From contig NZ_QFRW01000026.1 in the NCBI RefSeq assembly GCF_003265355.1, forward strand, positions 989-34,106: a stretch of DNA of 33,118 nucleotides, written 5' to 3'. Made by a program: the position numbers and the translations under genes. The notes under the pieces are model-generated. The model did not search any database, was not told the origin of the DNA, and saw only the letters and a list, made by a program, of their open reading frames with translations. Of this stretch, positions 1 through 8,965 are shown piece by piece (position 1 is the stretch's first letter; each line of letters begins with the position of its first letter). Source of the stretch: Glycomyces dulcitolivorans. GTDB lineage: Bacteria; Actinomycetota; Actinomycetes; Mycobacteriales; Micromonosporaceae.

Positions 1-1
1 C

Positions 2-2413
2 AAGAAGACCGCCGCGAAGAAGCGCAGCCGCGCCGACGCGATCCCCGGGCCGCTCGACGCGCTCGGCATGGGCCTGCGCGGCCTGTGGATCGGCACCGCC
101 CGCACCACCGGCTGGATGGCCCGCTCGGTCGGCAAGGAGGCCGCGACGGCCCGCGAGATCGACCCTGCGCACCGCCGGGACGGCCTCGGGCTGCTGCTCG
201 TCGCCGCCGCGATCGTCCTCGCCTGCGCCGTCTGGTTCGACGTCGCCGGCCCCGTCGGCGAGCGCTTCGCGTTCATCCTCGACTGGCTCCTGGGCCTCGC
301 CACCCGCGCGCTCCCGGTCCTGCTGGTGCTGTGGGGCATCCGCGTCATGCGCCAGATGCCGCCCGAAGGCGCGCACGGCCGCTCGATGGTCGGCTGGACC
401 GCGATCTGGCTCTCCAGCCTCGGTCTGCTGCACCTCATCTCGGGCCTGCCCGCCGACATGGGCGAGCGCATGGTCGCGGGCGGCCAGATCGGCTGGCTCG
501 TCGGCGGCGGGCTCGCGCTGGCCGTCTCGGCGTACGTGGCGTTCCCGCTCCTGGTGCTGCTCCTGCTGTTCGGGGTCCTGGTCGTGACGGCGACGCCGCT
601 CAACCAGGTGCCGACGAAGCTCGCGCACCTGTGGGGCCTGGCGACCGGCAAGGTCGAGGACTACGAGGACGAGGACGAAGGCGAGGAGTCCGCGCCGCGG
701 ATGACCCGCGCTGAGAGTCGGGAAGCCAAGCGCCTCAAGGAGGAAGAGGCTCGACGGGTTCACCGCCCCACGACGGTGCTGCCGCGCCTCGCTCCTGAAG
801 AAGTGCCCGACCTCGGCTCCGAGGAGGCGCCCGCGCCGCGGCGCACCTCGGCGCCGATCCCCGAGCCCGAGCCGGTGCGCGAGCCGCCGAAGCACTCGCC
901 GCCGCCGAAGAAGACCGAGCAGCCGACCCTGTCGGACGGCGCCTCGGACGGCGACTACCGGCTCCCGTCGATGGACATCCTGCCGACCGGCCCGGCCGCC
1001 AAGAAGCGCTCGAAGGCCAACGAGGTCGTCATCGCGGCGCTCCAGGAGGTCTTCGCACAGTTCAACGTGGACGCGGCCGTCACCGGCTTCACGCGCGGCC
1101 CCACGGTCACGCGGTACGAAGTGGAGCTCGGTCCGGGCGTCAAGGTCGAGCGGATCATCCAGCTGTCCAAGAACATCGCGTACGCCGTCAAGAGCGCCGA
1201 CGTGCGGATCATCAACCCGATCCCCGGCAAGTCGGCTGTGGGCGTGGAGATCCCGAACACCGACCGCGACGACGTCGCGCTCGGCGACGTGCTGCGGTCG
1301 GCGAACGCCCTCGCCGACGCGCACCCGATGATCGTGGGCCTGGGCAAGGACGTCGAGGGCGGCTACGTGCTCACGAACCTGGTGAAGACCCCGCACATGT
1401 TGATCGCTGGAGCCACCGGCAGCGGTAAGAGCTCGTGTATCAACTCGCTGCTGGTGTCGACGCTGATGCGCGCCACCCCCGAGCAGGTGCGCATCCTCCT
1501 CATCGACCCCAAGCGCGTCGAGCTGTCGAACTACGAGGGCATTCCGCACCTGGTCCACCCGATCGTGACGAACCCGAAGAAGGCCTCCGACGCCCTCCAG
1601 TGGGTCGTCAAGGAGATGGACATGCGCTACGAGGACCTCGCCGCGGCCGGGGTCCGGCACGTCGACGACTTCAACCGCAAGGTCCGCGCCGGCGAGGCCA
1701 AGGTTCACCCGGCTTCGGGCCGCGAGTTCCGGCCGCACCCGTACCTGCTGGTCATCGTCGACGAGCTGGCCGACCTGATGATGGTCGCCGCCCGCGACGT
1801 GGAGGACTCGGTCGTGCGCATCACGCAGCTCGCGCGCGCCGCCGGCATCCACCTGGTGCTCGCCACGCAGCGGCCCTCCGTGGACGTCGTCACCGGCCTC
1901 ATCAAGGCGAACGTGCCCTCGCGCCTGGCGTTCTCGACCTCCTCGCTCGCCGACTCGCGGGTCATCCTCGACCAGCCCGGCGCCGAGAAGCTCGTGGGCC
2001 GCGGCGACGGCCTGTTCCTGCCGATGGGCGCCTCCAAGCCCGAGCGCATCCAGGGCGCGTTCGTCTCCGACAAGGAGATCGAGGCGGCCGTGGAGCACGC
2101 GAAGTCGCAGATGGACGCCCAGTACATCGAGGAGGTCACCGCGACCCCCGGTTCGACCCGCGAGATCGACCCGGACATCGGCGACGACCTGGAACTGCTC
2201 ATCCAGGCGATCGAGCAGGTCGTGACCACCCAGTTCGGTTCGACCTCGATGCTCCAGCGCAAGCTCCGCGTCGGCTTCGCGAAGGCCGGGCGGCTCATGG
2301 ACCTCATGGAGACCCGCGGCGTCGTCGGCCCCTCGGAGGGCACGAAGGCCCGCGACGTGCTCGTCAAACCGGACGAGCTCGACGGCGTCATCGCCTCGCT
2401 CCACGGGGAGTAG
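2..2413 (+). CDS. ftsK: DNA translocase FtsK/SpoIIIE (5' end outside window)
   Basis: Membrane-anchored hexameric ATPase that pumps chromosomal DNA through the closing septum. The frame is open to the left edge and the residues before the first ATG (position 68) look like a normal Lys/Ala-rich cytoplasmic tail, so the true start is probably upstream. Counting from position 68: four or five hydrophobic segments within residues 40-175, an acidic and proline-rich linker (about 195-310), then the motor with Walker A GATGSGKS at 448-455 and Walker B VIVDELADL with Asp565-Glu566. The C-terminal winged-helix gamma domain (about 700-770, FGSTSMLQRKLRVGFAKAGR) is the KOPS-binding part in characterised FtsKs. 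In actinomycetes ftsK often sits close to rimO and pgsA, as here. A strong hairpin follows the stop. Confidence 0.96.
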   Translation, partial: KKTAAKKRSRADAIPGPLDALGMGLRGLWIGTARTTGWMARSVGKEAATAREIDPAHRRDGLGLLLVAAAIVLACAVWFDVAGPVGERFAFILDWLLGLATRALPVLLVLWGIRVMRQMPPEGAHGRSMVGWTAIWLSSLGLLHLISGLPADMGERMVAGGQIGWLVGGGLALAVSAYVAFPLLVLLLLFGVLVVTATPLNQVPTKLAHLWGLATGKVEDYEDEDEGEESAPRMTRAESREAKRLKEEEARRVHRPTTVLPRLAPEEVPDLGSEEAPAPRRTSAPIPEPEPVREPPKHSPPPKKTEQPTLSDGASDGDYRLPSMDILPTGPAAKKRSKANEVVIAALQEVFAQFNVDAAVTGFTRGPTVTRYEVELGPGVKVERIIQLSKNIAYAVKSADVRIINPIPGKSAVGVEIPNTDRDDVALGDVLRSANALADAHPMIVGLGKDVEGGYVLTNLVKTPHMLIAGATGSGKSSCINSLLVSTLMRATPEQVRILLIDPKRVELSNYEGIPHLVHPIVTNPKKASDALQWVVKEMDMRYEDLAAAGVRHVDDFNRKVRAGEAKVHPASGREFRPHPYLLVIVDELADLMMVAARDVEDSVVRITQLARAAGIHLVLATQRPSVDVVTGLIKANVPSRLAFSTSSLADSRVILDQPGAEKLVGRGDGLFLPMGASKPERIQGAFVSDKEIEAAVEHAKSQMDAQYIEEVTATPGSTREIDPDIGDDLELLIQAIEQVVTTQFGSTSMLQRKLRVGFAKAGRLMDLMETRGVVGPSEGTKARDVLVKPDELDGVIASLHGE

Positions 2414-2419
2414 CAAGCA

Positions 2420-2446
2420 GGGCCGGTCCACCTGGACCGGCCCTTT
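2420..2446. terminator. Bidirectional rho-independent terminator
   Basis: A perfect 10-bp stem (2420-2429 with 2434-2443) and a 4-nt loop are followed by TTT. It lies between the convergent ends of ftsK and the minus-strand lipoprotein gene and could serve both. Confidence 0.85.
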
Positions 2447-2456
2447 CGCGTTGCGC

Positions 2457-3551
2457 CTATTCGAAGCTGGCGGTCAGCTCGTGCGTCTCGTCGCCGCTGA
2501 TCGGCATCGAGATGCCCTCCTCGGGCCAGTCGACCGGCCCGTCGGGGTGGAACTTCAGCGTGAACACGAGGCTGTCGGCCGGGACGCCGTATTCGAGGTA
2601 GTAGGTGCGCCAGATCCCGTCGCCCCACTCCTCGTCGGTGTGCTCGACGGAGGTCGCCGCGAGCTCGCCGTTCGCGTCGGAGATCTTCAGGACCTCCTCG
2701 GGGTCGATGTTCCACTCCAGGCCCGAGCCGGACTGGAGCCACCCGAAGCTGACGGAGAGCACGGCCGCGTCGGTCTTGGCCACCCAGCCCTCGCCGGGCT
2801 GGTAGACCTCGCGGGTGAGCGTGAAGTCGGTGGAGTACTGCCAGTCGTCGAACCAGTACTCGTAGCTGCCGCTGGTGGTGTAGCCGTCGACGGAGTTCTC
2901 CACGACGTCGGTCGTGACGGTGTCGGTCGAGCCGTTGTACAGGGCCTCGATGAGGCCGCTGCGGGTGCGTCCGCGCAGGTCCAGCGTCTGGACCCGCTCG
3001 GCGTCGGTGATCTCCAGCGTCACCGGGGCGTCCTTCTCGACGACCGCGAAGTACGCGGCCCCCGGCTGGGGCGACTCGCCCGCGAAGTCCCACTCCTGGT
3101 CGCCGATGACGAGCTTCCCGGTCAGCTCGGTGAGGTCGTCGACGGCGTACGGCGCCTCCACGCCCGGCTCGGGCGCGAACTGCACCACCGTGAACTCGTA
3201 GCCCTCCGGCGGCGGCAGCAGCTTGTACCCCTCTTTGAGCAGGTACTCCAGCTGGAAGCCCTCGGGGACCTCGTCGAAGGACGCCAGGCACTCGACGCGG
3301 AGCGCGAAGTGCGCGCCGCGCAGCAGGCCCGCGTCGCCCTCGAAGCGGTGCTCGCCCTCGCTCGGGCAGATCGACACGGGCACGTCGTCACTCGAAACGG
3401 TGTATCCCGCGGGGGTGTTGACCGTGCCGACCGGCACTTCGCCGCACGCGGCGGCGCTCAGCGCGGCCGCCGCGGCGAAGAGCGCGCACGCGGCCCTGCG
3501 GGCGCTGTTCCTGGGGTTCCTGTCGGCGGGGGCGATGCCTTTGGGGGACAT
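2457..3551 (-). CDS. Putative secreted lipoprotein of unknown function
   Basis: 364 aa. The N-terminus has Arg residues, a 15-20 residue Ala-rich hydrophobic core and then ALSAAACGE; the Cys near residue 36 could be lipidated, although Ala rather than Leu at -3 makes the lipobox imperfect. The rest is acidic and rich in beta-strand-like stretches with many Trp, Tyr and Thr residues, as in extracellular beta-sandwich proteins. I do not recognise a catalytic motif. Its ATG lies 6 nt after TAGGCT, so the mRNA is probably leaderless. It is convergent with ftsK and divergent from rimO. Function unknown. Confidence 0.8.
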   Translation of the reverse strand: MSPKGIAPADRNPRNSARRAACALFAAAAALSAAACGEVPVGTVNTPAGYTVSSDDVPVSICPSEGEHRFEGDAGLLRGAHFALRVECLASFDEVPEGFQLEYLLKEGYKLLPPPEGYEFTVVQFAPEPGVEAPYAVDDLTELTGKLVIGDQEWDFAGESPQPGAAYFAVVEKDAPVTLEITDAERVQTLDLRGRTRSGLIEALYNGSTDTVTTDVVENSVDGYTTSGSYEYWFDDWQYSTDFTLTREVYQPGEGWVAKTDAAVLSVSFGWLQSGSGLEWNIDPEEVLKISDANGELAATSVEHTDEEWGDGIWRTYYLEYGVPADSLVFTLKFHPDGPVDWPEEGISMPISGDETHELTASFE

Positions 3552-3557
3552 GGAACA

Positions 3558-3563
3558 AGCCTA
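3558..3563 (-). promoter_or_regulatory. -10 box for the lipoprotein gene (leaderless)
   Basis: On the minus strand TAGGCT is followed by 6 nt and then the ATG at 3551, with no Shine-Dalgarno sequence. A possible -35 (TTCACC) lies about 19 nt upstream. The remainder of the 221-bp gap to rimO shows no gene. Confidence 0.5.
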
Positions 3564-3760
3564 AGCCACTCCCGCAACGGGCGGTGAACCGATGTTGCCC
3601 CAGCGCACCGGGCCGGGATTGACCCGAATCGTCCGGGCCGCATTCGGCGCATACCGTCCGTGACCAGACCGAGTCGGCCCGGGAGTAAAGTGCGCCACTC
3701 TACCGCCCGGGCGACCGTGACCCTGCCCGCCGCCCCGGGCGTTCACCCCCCGCCCCTGGG

Positions 3761-3766
3761 TACGCT
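3761..3766 (+). promoter_or_regulatory. -10 box for rimO (leaderless)
   Basis: TACGCT is followed by 6 nt and the GTG start at 3773. No ribosome-binding site is present, so transcription probably starts on or next to the GTG. Confidence 0.5.
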
Positions 3767-3772
3767 TTCCTG

Positions 3773-5248
3773 GTGTCATCAGCTCATTCGACCCGATCCC
3801 AGGACTCGGAGACCCGCGACTCCAAGACCGTCGCCCTCCTGACGCTCGGCTGCGCCCGCAACGAGACCGACTCCGAGGAGCTGGCCGCCCGCCTGGCCGC
3901 CGGCGGCTGGCGGATCAGCGACGACGGCGAGAACGCCGACGTGGTCATGGTCAACACCTGCGGCTTCATCGAGCAGGCCAAGACCGAGTCCATCGACGTC
4001 CTCCTCGAAGCCTCCGGCACCGGCGCCAAGGTCGTCGCGACCGGGTGCATGGCCGAGCGCTACGGCCGCGAACTCGCCGAGAGCCTCCCCGAGGCCGACG
4101 CGGTCCTCGGCTTCGACCACTACCCGGACATGGCCGCCCGCCTCGACGACATCCTCGCCGGGCGCTCGGTCGAGTCCCACCAGCCGTCCGACCGCCGCAA
4201 GCTCCTGCCGCTGGCCCCGGCCGCGCGCCAGAGCGCCGCCGCGGTCGTCCCCGGCCACTCGCGCGCCGCCCAGGCCGACGGGACCGCCCTCGAAGTCGGC
4301 GCCCCGCAGCACCTGTCGGTGGTCCGCAAGCGCCTCACCAGCGGCCCCGTGGCGAACCTCAAGCTCGCCTCCGGCTGCGACCGGCGCTGCACGTTCTGCG
4401 CGATCCCGTCCTTCCGCGGCTCGTTCGTCTCCCGCACCCCTGAGGAGATCCTCGCCGAGGCCGCGTGGCTCGCCTCCGAGGGCGTCAAGGAGCTCAACCT
4501 CGTCTCGGAGAACACCACCTCCTACGGCAAGGACCTCCCCGACAACCAGGCCCTGGAGCACCTGCTCGAAGGCATGGCCGCGATCGACGGCATCGAGTGG
4601 ATCCGCCTGTCGTACCTCCAGCCCGCCGAGCTGCGCCCGAGCCTGATCGAGGCGATGCACCGCACCGACAAGGTCGTCCCGTACTTCGACCTGTCCTTCC
4701 AGCACTCCTCGGCGAAGGTCCTGCGCCGCATGCGCCGCTTCGGCTCCACCGAGAACTTCCTGGCGCTGCTCAAGCAGATCCGCGACGTCGCCCCGCTCGC
4801 CGGGGCCCGCACCAACGTCATCGTCGGCTTCCCCGGCGAGACCGAAGAGGACGTCGAGGAGCTCATGGGCTTCCTCGAAGAGGCCCGCCTCGACTCCACC
4901 GGCGTGTTCGCCTACTCCGACGAGGACGGCACCGAGGCCGTCGGCCTCGACGGCCACGTCGACGAGGACGAGGTCCAGGACCGCCACACCCGCGTTGCGA
5001 TGCTCGTCGACGAGCTCGTCTCCCAGCGCGCCGCCGAGCGCGTCGGCGAGACCATGACCGTCCTGGTCGAGTCCGTCGAGGACGACGGCGTGGACGGCCG
5101 CGGCGCCCACCAGGCCCCCGAGGTCGACGGCACCGTCGCGCTCGTCGGCGAGGTCGACGGCCTGGAGCCGGGCGACTTCGTCACGGCGAAGGTCGTCGAC
5201 TCGCACGGCGTCGACCTGGTCGCCGAGATCGTCGAGGAGGCCTGGTGA
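3773..5248 (+). CDS. rimO: Ribosomal protein uS12 methylthiotransferase RimO
   Basis: Radical-SAM enzyme that adds a methylthio group to an Asp of ribosomal protein S12. 491 aa, slightly longer than usual because of an Ala/Arg-rich insert around residues 140-185. The N-terminal UPF0004 domain has its three cluster Cys residues in [23 protein letters not shown] and [10 protein letters not shown]. The radical-SAM motif CxxxCxxC is [10 protein letters not shown] at Cys202, Cys206 and Cys209. A C-terminal TRAM domain covers roughly the last 70 residues. [11 protein letters not shown] and the closing TRAM sequence fit RimO better than MiaB. The GTG start is leaderless, and the stop overlaps the pgsA start (GTGA). 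Confidence 0.95.
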   Translation: MSSAHSTRSQDSETRDSKTVALLTLGCARNETDSEELAARLAAGGWRISDDGENADVVMVNTCGFIEQAKTESIDVLLEASGTGAKVVATGCMAERYGRELAESLPEADAVLGFDHYPDMAARLDDILAGRSVESHQPSDRRKLLPLAPAARQSAAAVVPGHSRAAQADGTALEVGAPQHLSVVRKRLTSGPVANLKLASGCDRRCTFCAIPSFRGSFVSRTPEEILAEAAWLASEGVKELNLVSENTTSYGKDLPDNQALEHLLEGMAAIDGIEWIRLSYLQPAELRPSLIEAMHRTDKVVPYFDLSFQHSSAKVLRRMRRFGSTENFLALLKQIRDVAPLAGARTNVIVGFPGETEEDVEELMGFLEEARLDSTGVFAYSDEDGTEAVGLDGHVDEDEVQDRHTRVAMLVDELVSQRAAERVGETMTVLVESVEDDGVDGRGAHQAPEVDGTVALVGEVDGLEPGDFVTAKVVDSHGVDLVAEIVEEAW

Positions 5249-5823
5249 CCACCGACCAGCCGGTCTCGCCGTGGAACATCGCGAACGTGGTGACCGTGGC
5301 CCGGATCTTCCTGGTGCCGGTGTTCGCCGTGTTCGTGGTCCTCTCGGGGATGGAGCACACGGGCTGGCGGGTCGCCGCCTGCGTGCTGTTCGTCTTCATC
5401 TCGGCGACCGACTTCGTGGACGGCTGGCTCGCGCGCTCGCGCGGCCTGGTGACCGATTTCGGCAAGCTCGCCGACCCGATCGCCGACAAGGCGCTCATCG
5501 GCACCGCCCTGGTCCTGCTCAGCTACTACGGCGACCTCGCCTGGTGGGTCACGATCGTGATCCTGGTGCGCGAACTCGGGATCACGGTCTGGCGCATGAC
5601 GATCGCGCGCCGCGTGGTCGTCGCGGCCGACCGCGGCGGGAAGCTGAAGACCGTCCTCCAGATCACCGCGGTGTCGTGGATGCTGTTCCCGTGGATGGAG
5701 CCGTTCGACGCGGTCGGGCCGTGGCTGATGTACGCCGCGCTGATCCTCACGGTGCTGACGGGAATGGATTACCTCTGGAAAGCATTCAAATCAAGGGAGA
5801 GCGAGCCGAACCGGACGAGCTAG
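5245..5823 (+). CDS. pgsA: CDP-diacylglycerol--glycerol-3-phosphate 3-phosphatidyltransferase
   Basis: 192 aa integral membrane enzyme that makes phosphatidylglycerol phosphate, the precursor of PG and cardiolipin. The CDP-alcohol phosphatidyltransferase signature DGx2ARx8Gx3Dx3D is complete (DGWLAR, then G, D and D in [11 protein letters not shown]). Four to six hydrophobic helices flank it. The GTG start at 5245 overlaps the rimO stop by 4 nt, so the two genes are translationally coupled. In many actinobacteria pgsA is followed by cinA; here a clgR-type regulator follows directly. Which of the actinobacterial PgsA paralogues this is cannot be told from sequence alone. Confidence 0.93.
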   Translation: MTTDQPVSPWNIANVVTVARIFLVPVFAVFVVLSGMEHTGWRVAACVLFVFISATDFVDGWLARSRGLVTDFGKLADPIADKALIGTALVLLSYYGDLAWWVTIVILVRELGITVWRMTIARRVVVAADRGGKLKTVLQITAVSWMLFPWMEPFDAVGPWLMYAALILTVLTGMDYLWKAFKSRESEPNRTS

Positions 5824-5839
5824 GCTTGCATGACCCGTT

Positions 5840-5845
5840 TAGGCT
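5840..5845 (+). promoter_or_regulatory. Possible -10 box for the clgR gene
   Basis: TAGGCT in the 56-bp gap after pgsA would give a transcript with about 28 nt of leader carrying the GGAGGAG ribosome-binding site before the ATG at 5880. No clear -35 is visible. Read-through from pgsA is equally possible. Confidence 0.3.
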
Positions 5846-5879
5846 CACAGGAGCGATCGGCGGCGTGGAGGAGAACCCT

Positions 5880-6320
5880 ATGGTGTTGTTGAGGGAACTG
5901 CTGGGAGAGACCCTGCGGCGCCGCCGCCGCGCGCAGAAGCGGACGCTGCGGGACGTGTCGAAGCAGGCCAACGTCAGCCTCGGCTACCTCTCGGAGATCG
6001 AGCGCGGCCACAAGGAGCCGTCGAGCGAGCTGCTGGCCTCCGTGTGCGGGGCGCTCCAGGTGCGCCTGTCCGAGGTGCTCGCCGAGGTCTCCCGCGAAGT
6101 GGCCCAGCATGAACGCGGCGAAGCCGCGCCTCCGGGACGCGAGGTGCAGGACCCGCAGGGCCGCCAGGTCGCGGTGCTGCCCCTGCCGCGCGAGCAGGCC
6201 GCGGCCGAGGAGTCGCGCCGCCGCCGCTACGCGCCGCAGCCGTCCCCGACGATCGCGCAGGTCCGTTCTCGCCACCGCCGTGGCGAAGTGACCGATTCGG
6301 TGGTCCGCGCGGCAGCCTGA
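5880..6320 (+). CDS. clgR: XRE-family stress regulator, ClgR-like
   Basis: 146 aa DNA-binding protein. The ATG at 5880 is chosen because GGAGGAG lies 7-8 nt upstream; a longer open frame begins inside pgsA. Residues about 8-70 form a Cro/C1-type helix-turn-helix (RTLRDVSKQANVSLGYLSEI, ERGHKEPSSELLASVCGAL). The C-terminus is a basic Ala/Pro/Arg tail. In Mycobacterium, Streptomyces and Corynebacterium, ClgR activates Clp protease genes and, in M. tuberculosis, the adjacent pspA operon. The position immediately before pspA and a pspM-like gene supports that identity. Regulon and DNA target here are inferred. Confidence 0.88.
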   Translation: MVLLRELLGETLRRRRRAQKRTLRDVSKQANVSLGYLSEIERGHKEPSSELLASVCGALQVRLSEVLAEVSREVAQHERGEAAPPGREVQDPQGRQVAVLPLPREQAAAEESRRRRYAPQPSPTIAQVRSRHRRGEVTDSVVRAAA

Positions 6321-6330
6321 CCGCGCCCGA

Positions 6331-6460
6331 TGATGTAGTTTTGCGATTGAGGCGTCACCCCTGTCCCGCATGAGTGGCGCCGATGTCCGACACTAGAGGC
6401 AAGTCGGCGTTGCATCGCAAATTTATGGCTCGCAGCTGCGCCAAGTGAGCACCGGAAGGA
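6331..6460 (+). promoter_or_regulatory. Intergenic control region upstream of pspA
   Basis: The 148-bp gap holds an 8-nt inverted repeat, TTTGCGAT at 6340-6347 and ATCGCAAA at 6414-6421, spaced by 66 nt, and a perfect palindrome CGCAGCTGCG at 6431-6440. The palindrome has the CGC-Nn-GCG form reported for ClgR sites, though its position so close to the start codon would be unusual for activation. GGAAGGA at 6453-6459 is the ribosome-binding site for the ATG at 6469. No confident -10/-35 pair was found. Confidence 0.3.
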
Positions 6461-6468
6461 CCCCGATA

Positions 6469-7320
6469 ATGGCCAATCCGTTCGTCAAGGGCTGGAAATA
6501 CATGATGGCGCTCTTCGGTGCGAAGATCGACGAGTACGCCGACCCCAAGATCCAGATCCAGCAGGCGATCGAGGAGGCGCAGAAGCAGCACCAGGCGCTG
6601 GTGGGGCAGGCGGCCTCGGTGATCGGGAACCAGCGCCAGCTGGAGATGAAGCTCAACCGCTCGATGGCCGAAGTGGAGCGTCTCCAGGCGCAGGCGCGCC
6701 AGGCGCTCGTGCTGGCCGACAAGGCCCGCGCCGACGGCGACGAGGCGAAGGCGCAGCAGTTCGAGTCCACCGCCGAGATCCTCGCCGGCCAGCTGGTCTC
6801 CACTGAACAGTCCCTTGAGGACATGAAGGTGATGCACGACCAGGCGCTCACCGCCGCCGACCAGGCCAAGAAGGCCGTCGAGAACAACCAGATGATCCTC
6901 CAGCAGAAGCTCCAGGAGCGCACCAAGCTCCTCGGCCAGCTGGAGCAGGCGAAGATGCAGGAGACGATCGCCTCGTCCCTGGAGTCGATGTCGCAGACGG
7001 CCGCCCCCGGCAACGTCCCGAACTTCGACGAGATCCGCGACAAGATCGAGGGCCGCTACGCCTCCGCGATGGGCCGCGCCGAGCTCGCCTCGAACTCGGT
7101 CGAGGGCCGCCTCCTCGAAGTCAACCGCGCGACCCGCGACATGGCCGGCGTCTCCCGCCTGGAGCAGATCCGCGCCTCCCTCGAAGGCGACCAGCTCTCC
7201 GCGGGCAACCGCGAGAAGGCCCAGATCGAGTCCAAGGAGTCGGTCACGAACGCCCGCCTCGCCGACATCCGCGCGTCCCTCGACGACGGCACCGCGGAAG
7301 CGGACAAGACCAACAGCTAA
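6469..7320 (+). CDS. pspA: Phage shock protein A homologue (PspA/IM30)
   Basis: 283 aa cytoplasmic coiled-coil protein that binds stressed membranes and maintains envelope integrity. The start [16 protein letters not shown] matches the opening of the mycobacterial 35-kDa antigen/PspA as I remember it, and GGAAGGA precedes this ATG; an in-frame GTG at 6445 would add eight residues. An N-terminal amphipathic helix is followed by long Gln/Glu/Lys/Ala-rich coiled coils to about residue 180, then a conserved stretch [18 protein letters not shown]. It lies between clgR and a pspM-like membrane gene, as in M. tuberculosis. PspA proteins usually also restrain their activator; here that would be the ClgR-like protein. 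Confidence 0.95.
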   Translation: MANPFVKGWKYMMALFGAKIDEYADPKIQIQQAIEEAQKQHQALVGQAASVIGNQRQLEMKLNRSMAEVERLQAQARQALVLADKARADGDEAKAQQFESTAEILAGQLVSTEQSLEDMKVMHDQALTAADQAKKAVENNQMILQQKLQERTKLLGQLEQAKMQETIASSLESMSQTAAPGNVPNFDEIRDKIEGRYASAMGRAELASNSVEGRLLEVNRATRDMAGVSRLEQIRASLEGDQLSAGNREKAQIESKESVTNARLADIRASLDDGTAEADKTNS

Positions 7321-7341
7321 GACCGACCTCTAAGGAACCCC

Positions 7342-8136
7342 GTGGACGCCAAGGACCGCAAGCGCGCGTTCAAGCGCCTGCGGTCCCGGCTCGCCTCCGC
7401 CAAGGGCTGGACCACGACCGCCGGGGCCTCGGTCGCCGGGACCGCGTTCTTCATCCCGTACGCGGGCCTCGGCGCCGCCGACGGCGTGTGGGCCACGATC
7501 GCCGGCTTCTCCACGGCGATGGCGGTGGTCCGCTGGCTCGACTACCGCCGCCTCGCCCGGGCGCTGCCGGCCGAGGAGCGGGCCTCGCTCGAACTGCACA
7601 GCCCCGCGAAGCTGACCCGGGAGGCCCAGGGCCTCTTCGGCGAAGCGGCGCAGGCGATCCAGCGCGGGCGCATTCGCAACCAGTTCAAGCACAGCCGGGC
7701 CCTCGGCCCCTACGAGCGCCTGGAGCAGGCCTCGATCGCGGCCGAGCGGATGGCCGACCGCCTCAAGGGGAACGCGGAGGCCGTGGCGATCCTCGCCGGG
7801 GCCGGGACGGCCGGGCGCGAGCTCTACCAGCTCGCGCTCAGCGTCAGGGACGTCGAGCAGGCCATGGGCGTCTCGCCGTCGATGAAGCGCTCGGGCCTCC
7901 AGGACGGGCTCGACCGGATGGTCGAGCGCCTCGACGCGGGCGTGACCGCCTACGAGGACATGGTGTCCGCGGCGGGGGAGTGCCTGGCCGGTTCGCTCGG
8001 GCTCCAGCACGAGCTGTCGGCCCACCGCGCCGACGAGACGCTCGACATGCTCACCGACGCCGCCGACCGCCTGCGCGCGGCCGGGGACGCGGCGAGCGAG
8101 ATCCGCGGCCGCATCGGGCCCCAGCGCGGCGTCTGA
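7342..8136 (+). CDS. PspM-like integral membrane protein
   Basis: 264 aa, GTG start with TAAGGA 6-7 nt upstream and 21 nt after the pspA stop, so co-transcribed. Near residues 28-65 two closely spaced hydrophobic segments (VAGTAFFIPYAGLG and WATIAGFSTAMAVVRWL) form a probable membrane hairpin; the rest is helical and Ala/Arg/Glu-rich. Size, membrane hairpin and position directly after clgR-pspA match Rv2743c (PspM) of M. tuberculosis, which binds PspA at the membrane. The assignment rests mainly on context. No PspN-like gene follows. Confidence 0.75.
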   Translation: MDAKDRKRAFKRLRSRLASAKGWTTTAGASVAGTAFFIPYAGLGAADGVWATIAGFSTAMAVVRWLDYRRLARALPAEERASLELHSPAKLTREAQGLFGEAAQAIQRGRIRNQFKHSRALGPYERLEQASIAAERMADRLKGNAEAVAILAGAGTAGRELYQLALSVRDVEQAMGVSPSMKRSGLQDGLDRMVERLDAGVTAYEDMVSAAGECLAGSLGLQHELSAHRADETLDMLTDAADRLRAAGDAASEIRGRIGPQRGV

Positions 8137-8143
8137 CGCCGCG
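8125..8143 (+). terminator. GC-rich hairpin at the end of the psp genes
   Basis: CGCGGCG / TCTGA / CGCCGCG is a 7-bp stem (9-nt arms as an inverted repeat) whose loop contains the TGA stop of the pspM-like gene. There is no T-tract, so it is a weak intrinsic terminator at best. Confidence 0.35.
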
Positions 8144-8167
8144 AAGCTGAAAACCCCTCATTTGGTC

Positions 8168-8173
8168 TAATCT
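8168..8173 (+). promoter_or_regulatory. -10 box for the LPTTG surface-protein gene
   Basis: TAATCT lies 4 nt before the GTG at 8178, with CTGAAA about 15 nt upstream as a weak -35. No ribosome-binding site is seen. The spacing is slightly short for a leaderless start. Confidence 0.4.
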
Positions 8174-8177
8174 GAGG

Positions 8178-8861
8178 GTGAAAGCCCTTATTCTTCGCAT
8201 CTGTGCGATCACCGCCGTCGCCCTCGTCGCCTGGCCCGCGCCCGCCCGCGCGCAGACCCTCCCCGAGGACCCCGCCAAGCTCTTCCTCAAAGAGCACGAG
8301 GACATTCCGCTCGCCGTCCAGGGCGGCGCCGCCGTCCTCAGCGCCGACTTCGACCTGTGGACCCTCCGCCCCGTCGAGGCGATGCAGGACCTCGGCGAAT
8401 ACCAGATCGTCCAGGACTCTTCCGGCCAGTGCCTCACCGCCGACACCTCCGGCGGCGAGGAGACCGTCCCGGTCGTCCTCGCCGACTGCGCCGACGCCCT
8501 CGCCTGGACCACCGTCTACAACGACGCGCCCGCGCAGCAGGACTTCCGGTTCACCACCGCCGACGGCTACTTCCTCGGCCTCGCCGACGACGCCTCCGCC
8601 GTCGAGGGCGCCCCGATCCTCGCCGTCGACCCCGAGTCCGACCAGAGCCGCCACTTCCAGGAGTGGCTGTTCGCGACCCCGCCGCCCGAGTCGCCGAGCC
8701 CCACCCCGAGCGAGTCCACGAGCCCGCCGCCCCAGCCGCAGCTGCCCACCACCGGCACCGCCCTCGGCGCTCTCGGCGCCGCCGGAGCCGTCGCCCTCGC
8801 CGGCGGCGCCGCGCTCGTCCTGCGGCACCAGCGCCGCCGGGCCCTGCGCGGGCACTGGTAG
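8178..8861 (+). CDS. Cell-wall-anchored surface protein with LPTTG sorting signal
   Basis: 227 aa. Signal peptide: MKALILRIC then a hydrophobic stretch ending ARAQT near residue 27. The mature part contains QDSSGQCLTADTSGG and a second Cys, with a spacing that resembles one ricin/RICIN-type beta-trefoil repeat, though only about one repeat is present. A Pro/Ser-rich stalk (about 172-192) leads to QLPTTGTAL, a hydrophobic helix and RHQRRRALRG at the end, which is a complete sortase sorting signal. The protein is therefore expected to be covalently attached to peptidoglycan by a class E- or F-like sortase encoded elsewhere. The biological role is unknown. Confidence 0.85.
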   Translation: MKALILRICAITAVALVAWPAPARAQTLPEDPAKLFLKEHEDIPLAVQGGAAVLSADFDLWTLRPVEAMQDLGEYQIVQDSSGQCLTADTSGGEETVPVVLADCADALAWTTVYNDAPAQQDFRFTTADGYFLGLADDASAVEGAPILAVDPESDQSRHFQEWLFATPPPESPSPTPSESTSPPPQPQLPTTGTALGALGAAGAVALAGGAALVLRHQRRRALRGHW

Positions 8862-8965
8862 CGCATTGCGCCACCGGTTCGCGACGCAGCGCGCACGCGA
8901 CACAGTGAATCCCACGATGCGGGAAATGCTGGTTCGGCCCTGCGGCCGGTGGCATACTTCGATTC

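Noticed and set aside
5762-5860. SigE-type promoter (GGAAC...CGTT) for clgR as in M. tuberculosis
   Set aside because: GAACC and CGTT occur but 23 nt apart, too far for an ECF sigma promoter.
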